Shown here piece after piece: positions 15,801 through 24,230 of a stretch of 64,000 nt of DNA. Origin of the DNA: Ruminococcus turbiniformis (lineage in GTDB: Bacteria > Bacillota > Clostridia > Lachnospirales > Lachnospiraceae); NCBI RefSeq assembly GCF_020687545.1, contig NZ_JAJEQX010000013.1:30381-94380 (forward strand). The letters are read 5' to 3'. Every line of letters begins with the position of its first letter. Position 1 is the first letter of the stretch. The position numbers and the translations under genes were made by a program. The notes below the pieces were generated by a model. The model ran no database searches. It saw only the letters and a program-made list of their open reading frames with translations, and was not told where the DNA came from.

Positions 15801-17959
15801 TCTGCCCTGTCAGACACGGCCCCCAGCCCTCTGATAAGATCGTAGAGTTTTTTCCACAGGGACCGCCCGCGAAGCACCTGCTCCCGCCCGGCAAGGATAC
15901 TTCTGGCAAGCGCCTCCGCATATACGTCGACGTCGATTTCATCCGCCTTCGCGATCTGCCGAAAGGGTTCCTCTCCGTCCGTACGGAGTATGCGCGCGCA
16001 TCTCCTGAAGCACTCCTTCTCCCAGGAACCGATCGTCTCTGTCATTGCGGACAGGTTTTTCCATGCGAGGCTCCCGTCGCCTGCCTGCACCGCGTAAGCG
16101 AACCCGCAGGCCGCATCCCCGTCCTCTGTCTTCTGTGCGCTAATCGCCCGTGCCAGCCTTTTCCTTTCATCGGGTGATATCTCCCGCAGCACACATTCTT
16201 TTGAAAGCCGGTGTTTAAAGTTCCACCGCCCTTCTCTGTCTTCCCCGAAGGAATCAAACAGATAGGAGAAGAAACGCTCCATATTCATCGGAAGCATTTT
16301 CTGCCCCAGAAGCTCCATGACCCGTTCAAGTTCTGAGAGCTTCAGCCCTCTGTCCGAGACTGCCAGCGCTTTAAGCATCGTCACCGGAGCCGACTGCGCA
16401 CCGGGCACTTCCGCGGAAAATACACCCAGCTTTTCCGAGGCCTCCTGCAGCATGGAGACAGTGAGCCCCGGTATATCGTCAGGCATTTCCGCGACTTCCC
16501 TCTGCATGAAAAGGGACAGTCCCTCCATCCCCGGCGCCAGCCTTTCCGCCTTTTCGAACTCCTCCCTGCTCATCATAAACAGTTTCTGCATCAGAAGAGA
16601 AAGATAATACGGATTTCCCCTTTCCGGTTTTCTGCGGATCTGGTATACGACCTTTGCGTCGACATGTTTTCCCCTTCGCTCGGCATGCATCTGTACAAAA
16701 GCATTTACCTCCGCGCTATGGAACGGTTCCATTTTCCTCAGTGCGAAAACGCGCCCCAGAGCATGCCTCTCCGCGAAATATCCGGGAAGAGAGCTGACCG
16801 CCATGCCGAATCTGCAGCCTTTCGCCTCTTCTCTTATCACAGCGTCACAGAGGAAAAGCAGCATATCCGAAATATCCTCCTCCATCTGATCTGCGGCGTC
16901 GATTAAAATCACCCTGTCACAGGTTCTCTCCTGCGTGAGGAGACAGCGGATATGCTGTATTTTCTGTCTGTCAGAAAGGCTGTCTGTGTCGGCAGTCCCC
17001 GGATTATATTCCGGATATTCCTTCAGGAGCCACTGGAGCAGCGCTCCCAGCAGGGCTTCCTTTGAACCGCAGTTTTCATTTCCGCAGAAATAGAGGAACA
17101 CATGAACCCCCACCTTTGCCGCGGACATGGCGATGCTTGACATATTTGCGCTTTTTCCGCAGCCCGCCTCTCCGGTGATCCACACCCCGCTGCGTCCGGT
17201 CAGTATATACGGGGTGTTCTCATGATCCCTGAACCTTGGCACATAAGAACCCATATATCCCGCGCATGTGACCCGCGCGTCCTGAAGAATCCTCGCCGCC
17301 CCGCACGGCGCTTTCCCTGAAAGCTCCCCGCTGATCAGATTCCAGAGCATCTCCTCCAGCTGTCTCCTGAACGGTTCAAGCCCGCAGATCTCACCGCGCT
17401 TTTCATCCCAGGACGGGCTGTACTCAAGGATGAGAGCCTTTGAATTGGCCCGGATCTTCTTTTTGAACGCGTCAAGCTTTTCTTTGTGCCCGGGGCTCTC
17501 CGGCTCATATACCGCCCTTGCCTTTTCCGGCATTTTCTCCATAAATCCGGGATCCCGAAAGCAGAACACGCAGTGATCGAGTTCATCGTCCGCCAGGGCT
17601 CCGTAGAGGATCTCCATCTGTGTGATACTGATCTCGTCCCGGTACCAGACATCCAGGCGTGCGTCATGGGCCTGTTCAATCACTGTCTTTTCCGGGATCC
17701 AGCCGTAACGCTCCCCGATCAGTATTACCATGTACGGCCTGCATCTGTCGATGGCATCGATGCAGCTCTCGATCACATGCCTTCCGCTTTCTTCCTCAGA
17801 CATACGGCTTGTGTCCACGCCCCACCGAAGATCCAGTTCCTGTACATCCTCCCCGTATTCCTTAAGTCTCCTCCTGAGAGACGGAAAAATTTCCTGATGC
17901 AGGATATCCCTCTCTGACTGCATGTCCTTAAACGTACTTGATATGAAAAACGACTTCAC
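12860..17959 (-). CDS. Giant DUF4062-STAND NTPase
   Basis: 1,699 residues from a GTG preceded by a GAGAGGGG sequence. Residues 1 to ~110 form a DUF4062 domain (FISSTFKDMQSERD, DLRWGVDT, IGERYGWIP), a TIR/nucleotide-processing-like module also found in NPHP3 and TEP1. A P-loop NTPase follows (Walker A GEAGCGKS at 263-270, Walker B VILIDAAD at 350-357), with STAND-like helical domains and then about 1,000 residues of charged helical, TPR-like sequence. STAND proteins of this layout are signal sensors, and several prokaryotic ones (Avs type) are antiphage. It sits in an apparent decayed island beside tRNA-Trp, which favours a defence or accessory role. Function is not shown by sequence alone. 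It follows the ABC exporter genes by 78 bases on the same strand. Confidence 0.8.
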   Translation of the reverse strand: MKSFFISSTFKDMQSERDILHQEIFPSLRRRLKEYGEDVQELDLRWGVDTSRMSEEESGRHVIESCIDAIDRCRPYMVILIGERYGWIPEKTVIEQAHDARLDVWYRDEISITQMEILYGALADDELDHCVFCFRDPGFMEKMPEKARAVYEPESPGHKEKLDAFKKKIRANSKALILEYSPSWDEKRGEICGLEPFRRQLEEMLWNLISGELSGKAPCGAARILQDARVTCAGYMGSYVPRFRDHENTPYILTGRSGVWITGEAGCGKSANMSSIAMSAAKVGVHVFLYFCGNENCGSKEALLGALLQWLLKEYPEYNPGTADTDSLSDRQKIQHIRCLLTQERTCDRVILIDAADQMEEDISDMLLFLCDAVIREEAKGCRFGMAVSSLPGYFAERHALGRVFALRKMEPFHSAEVNAFVQMHAERRGKHVDAKVVYQIRRKPERGNPYYLSLLMQKLFMMSREEFEKAERLAPGMEGLSLFMQREVAEMPDDIPGLTVSMLQEASEKLGVFSAEVPGAQSAPVTMLKALAVSDRGLKLSELERVMELLGQKMLPMNMERFFSYLFDSFGEDREGRWNFKHRLSKECVLREISPDERKRLARAISAQKTEDGDAACGFAYAVQAGDGSLAWKNLSAMTETIGSWEKECFRRCARILRTDGEEPFRQIAKADEIDVDVYAEALARSILAGREQVLRGRSLWKKLYDLIRGLGAVSDRAEFYLKLAGNDFYSYSLDKKAHVRQWKETAAAYRALRCPGKEENDAFYIHLLRTMPMSPGSPLWKEMGQCVESVRRRILEQGADLAEYGIQTVSQIPAFYAGRGQAERAEKQAERTERQAALKEYRAFLAAAVSEMDRKHEGMDEKYDQAKRQEGKDAVTEAVYSALRGQQAALTLAFRDAKCSQAAFDLAKEIFPWYQERMLLFPTLEERYQYTCILEALGSVVKESFSLRYRRAELTVWKKLSSDYGFEAFRDFYAYRSCDMGRFLEKTDRNEEKSRESGHAGEISACYARAVSIYDEMLRERTKEDPTYIWVLESSLMPRYARVCHRLEGDIWTWKDERSEMFAAEPLYPCETPEFFRAQMDGDLEMLEKETAWLYRDRDPVAAESQMGLICEKGAEYYDMVQDEGKAVLWCEKIMTLLKNTGGEISPARRWGVAGRFFKAARIFCRWGKYDEAQEAADLSGKMLSGLDAGWAEKKGYSRQLRMMKGELYLIKASAALSRKDPEGAAAFLRLAGEQTGEEEERQIRLYAACIRGKILCASGEKEQAAEVLGSAAKYWPRNAFLRTVFANEREVQEQFEFLTSQELRGRITCDRELLDKVAGAYGSILNNCTENGDASKRPLLLKQARQLSGYYRERGWSLPDALEDILAVTEKVREERRLLKLEKEQEKIVPDMGAEAGEFKKRMQEKMNLLFEMGKILSKYPERKEKLADNFLQRIRLMDQCAEKYRKDGYAQGEAYIEREALIELWQACSRIPGTAGLEELWERYETLPGKRDSGADQTLDRSVQSRWREVMDCCAGICREAFRSSRDMRWAERLTDETARYRKFLEKSRKENPGLAELLKEYAFQSYEYSRRMYMEMGKTAECPAWRWLVPYLEAAESQLESDAAKRGEFYPEILEELYELQGYCRQFDMYDEYAGKIQDLIDRYSSELTGADYELQYYMLRAVRDLGAEADIGEVSGYIEKLREQTRNAELTVN

Positions 17960-18036
17960 TGTTTGTCCCCCTCTCTTTTCGCGTCCTTACTGGCAGAGCC
18001 CCGGTTTTGTTATCTGCGTCCAGTATATCATGACAT

Positions 18037-19176
18037 TTAGTGACTGTCACTTGTTTCCGCGGGTTTAAGCGCGTTCCCTGTACAGAAAACCAACGTCCCT
18101 GCCGCAACAGCCAGAGGGATTGCCGGTGCCGGAAACAGTTCCTGGACAACCCCTGTCATGACAAGGAAAAGAGGTGTCCCCATCATCAGGAAATATCCGG
18201 CTCCGCCGAACATAATCCGGACAAGCAGAGGCGCCATCCACACAGCCCCGGCGACAGCAAACGCGTGAAAGGATGATTCAGAATGCGCAGAAATACAAAA
18301 CGCGGCCGCACAGAGCACGAGCAGGGCGGCAAAACCCAGGATCATCGCCGCTGCCGTAAAATACCAGACAGGCTTCACTGTGACCGGATAGGCGGAATTG
18401 ACCGCCCCTCCTGTCACCACTGTTCCCGTCATACATGCCGCGCCGTCAAAACCATACACAAACTTCACCGGGACAAAAGCAGCCGCGGCAAAAACAGCAT
18501 ATATAAATGCTGCCAGTGTAAAGGATGCAGCGATCTTCGCTCTCGTATCCGTCTCTTTTCCATTCCTGGCTGTAAAGAGAAGATCCGCCGTCCGTATCTG
18601 CCTCTCCTGCGCAAACACCGGCGAAATGCCGGTCAGGACCAGAATGCTGGCAAAGATCATCGCCATCTGGAACATATCCAGAAAAACCGTCCACCCTTTT
18701 GCATAGCCGAGCACAATGTTTCCGCCTGAAAGCGCTGCCGCCTGTCCGGGTTCCGATTCCGCCACAGGACGCAGCTTTGTCGATATTTTATAGTCGTTCC
18801 AATCTCTCATGTATCCGTTTCCGAGATATTCCGTCACAAAGCCGTTCAGATAATTCTCATCCCGGAACCCGCCGTAGTTTTCCTCCACAACAGAGGGAAA
18901 ACCGTATTTTTCAATGATCCGCTCTGCCTTCTCATCTGTCAGTACCCCCGCGAACTCCTCCGTGATCCGGCGGTCTGTCTGCACCGCCTCATATCCGGTA
19001 TACACTTTTCCGTTTACAGTCGACCTCTCATCCCCCAGATTTACAAAGAAAAAATACAGCATCAGAAGCGCCAGTCCGGCAGCCATGCTCAGGAGGAAGA
19101 ATTTCCTGCAGCAAAGTTTGAAAAGCTCCATCCTGTATAACCGCACCCCATATAAATCCACACTGTCTAAATGCAT
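18037..19176 (-). CDS. ABC exporter permease-like membrane protein
   Basis: 379 residues. A first membrane segment near 28-47 is followed by an extracellular domain of about 120 residues, then a cluster of five or so membrane segments from about 165 to 365. This is the layout of ABC-2-type permeases. It starts four bases before the ATPase gene ends, with GGAGGGGAGG inside the ATPase 3' end as ribosome binding site. It is the last gene of a sigma factor / membrane protein / ATPase / permease operon. The substrate is unknown. Confidence 0.7.
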   Translation of the reverse strand: MHLDSVDLYGVRLYRMELFKLCCRKFFLLSMAAGLALLMLYFFFVNLGDERSTVNGKVYTGYEAVQTDRRITEEFAGVLTDEKAERIIEKYGFPSVVEENYGGFRDENYLNGFVTEYLGNGYMRDWNDYKISTKLRPVAESEPGQAAALSGGNIVLGYAKGWTVFLDMFQMAMIFASILVLTGISPVFAQERQIRTADLLFTARNGKETDTRAKIAASFTLAAFIYAVFAAAAFVPVKFVYGFDGAACMTGTVVTGGAVNSAYPVTVKPVWYFTAAAMILGFAALLVLCAAAFCISAHSESSFHAFAVAGAVWMAPLLVRIMFGGAGYFLMMGTPLFLVMTGVVQELFPAPAIPLAVAAGTLVFCTGNALKPAETSDSH

Positions 19177-19179
19177 CTG

Positions 19180-20145
19180 CTATTCCTCCCCTCCGCTCAT
19201 ATCGCCGCGCGTATCAGCACCTGTATCAGCACCAGTATCAGCGCGCATACTTCCGGCACTCCCGGCGCAGAGACTTTCTGTTACATTTCCCGTAAGGTAA
19301 AGATAGATATCCTCAAGCGCCGGCCCGGCCGGGGCAGCGTCCGGCGCCGGCTTCTGATCTGATACGATGCGCAGTTCCACTTCAGATCCCCGGTTTTTCA
19401 GATTGCTTACGATGTATTTTTCGCTTAATTTCTCCGCCGTTTCCCGCGGTACAATGCATATCCAGGCAATCTGTCCCGCAGCTGCGGCAAGTTCCTCCTG
19501 GCTTCCGCTGCAGATGATTTTCCCTTCTTTCATCATCAGGATCTGATCCGCGATATAGTCCACATCAGAGACGATATGGGTGGAAAGGAGCACTGTTCTT
19601 TCCTTCCCGAGCGAACTGATAATATTGCGGAAGCGCACTCTCTCCTTCGGATCAAGCCCTGCCGTGGGCTCATCCAGAATGAGTATTTCCGGATCGTTCA
19701 GAAGCGCCTGGGCGATTCCGAGCCGCCGGATCATCCCGCCGGAATACGTTTTCAGCTTCTGTTTTTTATACGGAGCAAGACCCACAATATCCAGCAGTTC
19801 TTCAATCTTCTGCTCTGCCCGTTTTTTCGGGAGCGCCTTCAGAGCCGCCATATACCGCAGGAAGCGGACAGCAGTAAAATCCCGGTAATATCCGAACTCC
19901 TGGGGCAGATAGCCAAGCAGGGCCCGGTACTCTTTTCCCAGTCTCCGGATACCGATACCGTCGCATCGCACCTCCCCTTTTGTGGGTTCCGCAATCCCGC
20001 TGATCATCCGCAGGAGCGTCGTTTTTCCGGCTCCGTTCTCCCCAAGCAGGCCGTATACGCCACTCTCAAAGCAGAAATCCACGCACTGCACCGCTGTCTT
20101 TTCCCGATATTTTTTCTCCAGGCCGATTAATTCTATTCTGTGCAT
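19180..20145 (-). CDS. ABC transporter ATP-binding protein
   Basis: 321 residues from the ATG at 20145 (AAAAGGAGAG upstream). Walker A GENGAGKTT, signature YSGGMIRR, Walker B ILILDEPTAGLDP, and the switch histidine in LLSTHIV are all intact. The C-terminal extension beyond the ATPase core ends with a short repeat, ADTGADTGADT, produced by three near-identical 12-base units at about 19207-19245. Partner permease genes are directly downstream (18037) and upstream (20133). Confidence 0.92.
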   Translation of the reverse strand: MHRIELIGLEKKYREKTAVQCVDFCFESGVYGLLGENGAGKTTLLRMISGIAEPTKGEVRCDGIGIRRLGKEYRALLGYLPQEFGYYRDFTAVRFLRYMAALKALPKKRAEQKIEELLDIVGLAPYKKQKLKTYSGGMIRRLGIAQALLNDPEILILDEPTAGLDPKERVRFRNIISSLGKERTVLLSTHIVSDVDYIADQILMMKEGKIICSGSQEELAAAAGQIAWICIVPRETAEKLSEKYIVSNLKNRGSEVELRIVSDQKPAPDAAPAGPALEDIYLYLTGNVTESLCAGSAGSMRADTGADTGADTRGDMSGGEE

Positions 20146-20900
20146 AATATCTCTCCTTTTCCGATTTTGCGAAGCAGCAGACGGATCTGAAAAATAAGAA
20201 TGATTCCTCCTGCCGCCGCGCCTGCTCCCCATGCAAAAGCCGCATACGCAGCATACATTTCCGGGACAAAAGATGCTCCAAACGCGCCTGCGGATGAGAG
20301 CATTCCCGCCGCGGTCACCGCATACGGTTTGTTCCGGAATTTTTCCATCAGCAGCGTCCCCATGCAGAGCACCGTGGAAAAGAGGAACGGGACTCCCGCA
20401 TACATGCCCGTCTGCACAAACGGAAGTTCCCACTGTACCCCGGCGAAGAAAATGAGAAACAGAAGGAAGGTAAGATTTACCGCCCCAAGCAGCAGCATTT
20501 CCATACACGCGAGCTGCTTCGTGCTGAAATAACACGTATCGGACAATTCCGCCATTCCATCGGAAAACATACCGGACAGGACCAGTATCGAGACAGCTCC
20601 GGAAAATGCGGCTGCCGGCATAAGAAAACCGACAGCATCACCCGCAGACGCCCCATAATACCGCATTGCCATAAAAATAACCGCAAGCAGGAAATCAGCC
20701 GCGGTACCTGCCGCCCATATCCTTTTATCCATATAATACATGCAGTTTTGAACCACCTGTATCCTGCTGCCGCATATATCCGTACATCTGTCACGGGCTT
20801 CAAAGCGAAACAGCGCCTCCTTCGCCTCCCCCTTTCGCCTGCCGCTTACAGGGATCTCCCTGTCCGCCTGATCAAACATCAGTTTCAGTTCTTTTTCCAC
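20133..20900 (-). CDS. Membrane protein of the sigma/ABC operon
   Basis: 255 residues: a charged N-terminal cytoplasmic part of about 60 residues (EKELKLMFDQADREIP...), then six predicted membrane segments. It overlaps the sigma factor gene by 16 bases and the ATPase gene by 13, so the three are co-translated. By position it could be the anti-sigma factor, with the N-terminal segment binding the sigma factor, or a second exporter permease. I do not recognise the family. Confidence 0.65.
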   Translation of the reverse strand: MEKELKLMFDQADREIPVSGRRKGEAKEALFRFEARDRCTDICGSRIQVVQNCMYYMDKRIWAAGTAADFLLAVIFMAMRYYGASAGDAVGFLMPAAAFSGAVSILVLSGMFSDGMAELSDTCYFSTKQLACMEMLLLGAVNLTFLLFLIFFAGVQWELPFVQTGMYAGVPFLFSTVLCMGTLLMEKFRNKPYAVTAAGMLSSAGAFGASFVPEMYAAYAAFAWGAGAAAGGIILIFQIRLLLRKIGKGEILCTE

Positions 20901-21526
20901 ACGCTCTCACCTCCGCTTTTTCTCTTTGCCGTTCTCCCCTGTGCCTTTTTACCCTGATTCTGCCCGTCCTTTTTATTCGGCTCGTCTTTTTCCTTCTTTT
21001 CATTTCTGCCTTTTCCCGTCTCTTTCATTTCCGCTTTCATCCGTTCGATTCCCAGCCGGTACCGGGATTTCACCGTGGACAGACTGCATCCCGTCATATC
21101 GGAGATCTCTCTGAACTTCATGCCCTCCCGTACTCTTAGCACAATCACCTCCCGCTGCTCATAGGACAGCAGCCCGAGAAGTGTCTGCAGAAGGTAACGG
21201 GATTCCGCGTCTTCCATGACGTCGCGTTTATCCGGCAGCTCATCCGACAGACTGACAGCGCCCATTCTTTCTTTCCTCCTGAAATAGTCCCTGCACGCAT
21301 TTCTCGCAATAATCAGAAGGTAGCCTTTCAGATTTCTCCAGGAGCAGGCATGGCTGTATCTGATAAATCGGAGAAATACCTCCTGTGAAATGTCGTACGA
21401 ATCCGTCTCGCTGGAAGTCAGGTAAAAGCAGAACCGGTATATATCGTCATAATATTTTTCAATAACCGCGTTCATCGCGTCTTTGTTTCCCTCATGAATC
21501 CGGCGGAGCATTTCTCTGTCTGTCAA
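20885..21526 (-). CDS. ECF-type RNA polymerase sigma factor
   Basis: 213 residues from a TTG at 21526 (MTDREMLRRIHEG...), with a GGGGGGG/AAAGG run as ribosome binding site. Region 2 (AVIEKYYDDIYRFCFYLTSSETDSYDISQEVFLRF) and region 4 (LSYEQREVIVLRVREGMKFREISDMTGCSLSTVKSRY) are complete. The tail after residue 175 is a Lys/Glu/Gly-rich low-complexity segment of about 45 residues (KGRNEKKEKDEPNKKDG...), unusual for an ECF factor. It heads an operon with a membrane protein and an ABC exporter and probably controls it. Confidence 0.88.
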   Translation of the reverse strand: MTDREMLRRIHEGNKDAMNAVIEKYYDDIYRFCFYLTSSETDSYDISQEVFLRFIRYSHACSWRNLKGYLLIIARNACRDYFRRKERMGAVSLSDELPDKRDVMEDAESRYLLQTLLGLLSYEQREVIVLRVREGMKFREISDMTGCSLSTVKSRYRLGIERMKAEMKETGKGRNEKKEKDEPNKKDGQNQGKKAQGRTAKRKSGGESVWKKN

Positions 21527-21765
21527 AGCTGTCCCCCCCTTTCCCGCCGCAGACAGGCAAACTTGATTTTCTGTCTGGTTTTTTCTGGTTTTTTCCTGTT
21601 TTTGCCACTCTGACAGAAATAACCTCCAAAAAGGCAAAAAAGTTCATCAAAAAATGAAAAAAGAGCAGAAACTTTGCTGAAAAACTTCTGCTCATATAAC
21701 ATCATCCGCAAGCTTTCACGGTTTGACCGGTATTCTCTTTAAAGCCATGTTCTTTCCCGAAGGGA

Positions 21766-22491
21766 TTACCCGACGTCACATTCTTTTCCGCCGGGCCGGT
21801 CCTTCGGACGTCCCCGCCTCCACCACCTCACCGAGAGAATCAGCGTGATCAGATTCGCCGTCAGCCCCGGATCAATCTCCACCACAGTTGTTCCAACAGG
21901 GAATACCCAGGACAGATAAGGCGCTCCCAGCGTGAATACAAAAGGAATCAGATTCAGCACAAAACCTGCGGCAGACAGTGTGATACACTTCCGGTACTTC
22001 CGGCTCGCTGCTCTTCTCCCATATGATGCCAGGAAAAAAGCGGAAAGGCACGCGCACACAAGTCCCGCTGATGAGATCCAGTAGCCGGCAGTTCCGGTTC
22101 CGTGGTCTGTCAGAAAAATGGATGTAGGGCCATCCGCTCCGCCGATCACATTGGCAGCAGCCTCCTTAAGCTCCTTTTGCGCCATATATCCCTCCACTGC
22201 ATATCCTACCGCACCTGCAAGAATCACTGCGGCGATAATGAGAAACAGATACCGGGCCGGGTTCTTTCTTACTGCAGATCCGGCAAATTCTCTGTTAAAC
22301 CGCTCTGCAACTTCTTCCGGAGTCCCCATTTCCCCGAGGGCTTCGTCCACGGTCTGTCCGCTCTCCATCCTTGAATGAATCTCGGTTCCGATATCTCCGC
22401 TGATACGCACCTTCAGCTCCAGCGGCAGTTTTAGTTTCCACTCCAGACGGTTTACATATCTCTTTATCTTCTTCTGGTCTTCTGTCATCAT
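21766..22491 (-). CDS. PadR-partner membrane protein (DUF1700-like) with a GGADGPT motif
   Basis: 241 residues from the ATG at 22491, overlapping the padR stop. The N-terminal ~85 residues are the cytoplasmic DUF1700-type helical domain (LPLELKVRISGDIGTEI..., DEALGEMGTPEEVAERFN), then about four membrane segments. Between the first two lies IGGADGPTSIFL, a motif known from the membrane beta subunit of sodium-pumping decarboxylases, here in an unrelated short protein. PadR/DUF1700 pairs commonly control membrane stress or transport functions. Confidence 0.75.
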   Translation of the reverse strand: MMTEDQKKIKRYVNRLEWKLKLPLELKVRISGDIGTEIHSRMESGQTVDEALGEMGTPEEVAERFNREFAGSAVRKNPARYLFLIIAAVILAGAVGYAVEGYMAQKELKEAAANVIGGADGPTSIFLTDHGTGTAGYWISSAGLVCACLSAFFLASYGRRAASRKYRKCITLSAAGFVLNLIPFVFTLGAPYLSWVFPVGTTVVEIDPGLTANLITLILSVRWWRRGRPKDRPGGKECDVG

Positions 22492-22832
22492 GGCTCTTCC
22501 TCCCCGCATATACGCTCCACACATGTACTGAACCTGCTCCATATATCGCGATACTCCGCAAACAGCTTTCTGCCATCCTCTGTGATTCTGTAATATTTTT
22601 TCGGCACGGTACGCCCCTCTCCATTTTTCCACGAAGCCTCGATCAGACCTCCGTCTTCCAGGCGGTAGAGAACAGGATAAAGTGTCCCTTCCTTCAGATC
22701 AAAAAAACCGTCCCCTCTTTTCTCCAGCTCCTGAAGGAGCTCGTAGCCGTAAGTATCTTTTTCTGAGATAAGTTTTAATACGATCATATCCAGCACGCCT
22801 TTTTTCATCTGCTGTGCAAAACGATTGTCCAA
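22488..22832 (-). CDS. PadR-family transcriptional regulator
   Basis: 114 residues from a TTG with GGAGGTGATCGA directly upstream. Winged helix of the PadR type: ILKLISEKDTYGYELLQELEKRG..., then FFDLKEGTLYPVLYRLEDGGLI and KKYYRITEDGRKLF. It is translationally coupled to the DUF1700-like gene and probably represses its own promoter through the inverted repeat at 22920-22940. Confidence 0.93.
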   Translation of the reverse strand: MDNRFAQQMKKGVLDMIVLKLISEKDTYGYELLQELEKRGDGFFDLKEGTLYPVLYRLEDGGLIEASWKNGEGRTVPKKYYRITEDGRKLFAEYRDIWSRFSTCVERICGEEEP

Positions 22833-22919
22833 TCGATCACCTCCCTGAATTTAACGCCGGTGCACAAAGGACAATACACTCCAAACCGCACCATATGGCA
22901 TCGATTATTTCAATTCTAT

Positions 22920-22970
22920 ATATTTAGTATTGCTAAATATTATATATACATAAATCAATTGAAATGTCAA
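22920..22970 (-). promoter_or_regulatory. padR promoter and perfect inverted-repeat operator
   Basis: On the minus strand TTGACA (22970-22965) is followed after 16-18 bases by an AT-rich TATATA -10 region. Downstream of it lies a perfect inverted repeat ATATTTAG-TATTG-CTAAATAT (22920-22940). The position just after the -10 fits autorepression. Confidence 0.7.
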
Positions 22971-23101
22971 TAAAAAAGACAAAATGCAGCGGCATACTTT
23001 TCTGTAAATCTTTCTGCCGCCGGCCATTTTGTCTCTTCTCCGAGTTTCTTTTCACAAACTGCCTGCTTATCTCTTTTTATTTCTGTTTTATTCCCGTTCC
23101 C

Positions 23102-24103
23102 TCACGGCTTGCATCTCCCGCACGGTTCATATCCTTCTCCGATCAGTTTCTCCCTTGTTCCGATGTATTCCTTCTTATTTTTCTCCTTGATATCTTCCAC
23201 ACCGGAGCACTCGGGATAATGGAACTTTCCCGTATTTTCATTTATGACGTACTGCCGCTCCTCTGTGCCTCCATCTGCGGATGCAGAATCTTCCGTGTTA
23301 TCCGCTTCTCCCGTAACGGAGGAAGCGGCGGTTTCTTCTGTCATCTGTATATCGTTATCGCCGCTCTCCCAGTTCTCTCCCGTCGCATAATCGATCGTGA
23401 TCTGCGGCTGTACGTTATAGATATATACGTTAAAACAGACGCCCTCGCCTTCGTCCTCCACGGACTCCGCCTCCATCTGCACGCCGGACGCCACCAGATC
23501 TTCTTCGATAAATATGGGCGTCACACGGTATATCACATGGTTTTCTGTCTCATGCACATATTCCGCCACCATATCCTCAAAGGGAAGCATCCCCTCCACA
23601 TTCATATAGCGCGTCCCGGTAATGAGATTCTCCTCATTTGCGTTCTCGCCGGTGAGCTGATAACCAATCAGATGGCACCGGTTGTAGAGATACCCTCCGT
23701 CTACAATATCATACTGCTCATTCTCCCATCCCGTCGGCGTCACATCGCTGATGCTCTCCCGCTCTTCTGTGGGCATTGTCTCCTCGCCGACGCATGCCTG
23801 CGCGGTTCCGCACCGTCCCAGTTCATCCAGTTCGCTGTACTCCTCATAGGCAACCGTAGTCAGGTCATCCTCTGTAAAGTCCGGCTGGTTGCCGTTGATC
23901 TCCACATAGGGTTCCCCGCTGTACTCCGGCACCTCCTCTATGGTGGATACAGACTGTACTTCCTCTGTCTGCACCCGGTTCTGCTCCGTCTCCTCCCCGG
24001 ACAGCACCGGAAAGCCGGTATCTCCGGCCGCCGAGCAGGCCGTCATTGTGACCGAAAAAAGGAACGCAAGGGCGAGCAGGCGCAGTCTCAGTTTCTCTTT
24101 CAT
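23102..24103 (-). CDS. Secreted DNA/RNA non-specific endonuclease lipoprotein
   Basis: 333 residues from the ATG at 24103. A lipoprotein signal peptide (KLRLRLLALAFLFSVTMTAC, lipobox cysteine near residue 24) anchors it outside the membrane. A Glu/Ser-rich linker leads to the nuclease domain with NRCHLIGYQLTGENANEENLI and GTRYMNVEGMLPFE, the His-Asn metal-finger type of streptococcal secreted DNases. The final ~50 residues form an Ada-like metal-binding module (KFHYPEC...GYEPCGRCKP). Likely role: degradation of extracellular nucleic acid. Confidence 0.85.
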   Translation of the reverse strand: MKEKLRLRLLALAFLFSVTMTACSAAGDTGFPVLSGEETEQNRVQTEEVQSVSTIEEVPEYSGEPYVEINGNQPDFTEDDLTTVAYEEYSELDELGRCGTAQACVGEETMPTEERESISDVTPTGWENEQYDIVDGGYLYNRCHLIGYQLTGENANEENLITGTRYMNVEGMLPFEDMVAEYVHETENHVIYRVTPIFIEEDLVASGVQMEAESVEDEGEGVCFNVYIYNVQPQITIDYATGENWESGDNDIQMTEETAASSVTGEADNTEDSASADGGTEERQYVINENTGKFHYPECSGVEDIKEKNKKEYIGTREKLIGEGYEPCGRCKP

Positions 24104-24230
24104 ATGCTTATACTCCCTTCTGAAAAAATATTTCCCCTTCTGTTTACTATACCACGGATCTGAAAGGGCTGCCAGTACAGTGAAAAAATGACCAGCTATA
24201 AAGTTCACTAACTTCCCTGTGTAAAAACGT

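Noticed and set aside
15167..16177. 336-residue plus-strand ORF inside the STAND gene
   Set aside because: Shadow frame of a GC-biased gene; Pro/Leu/Cys/Arg-rich without domains or ribosome site.
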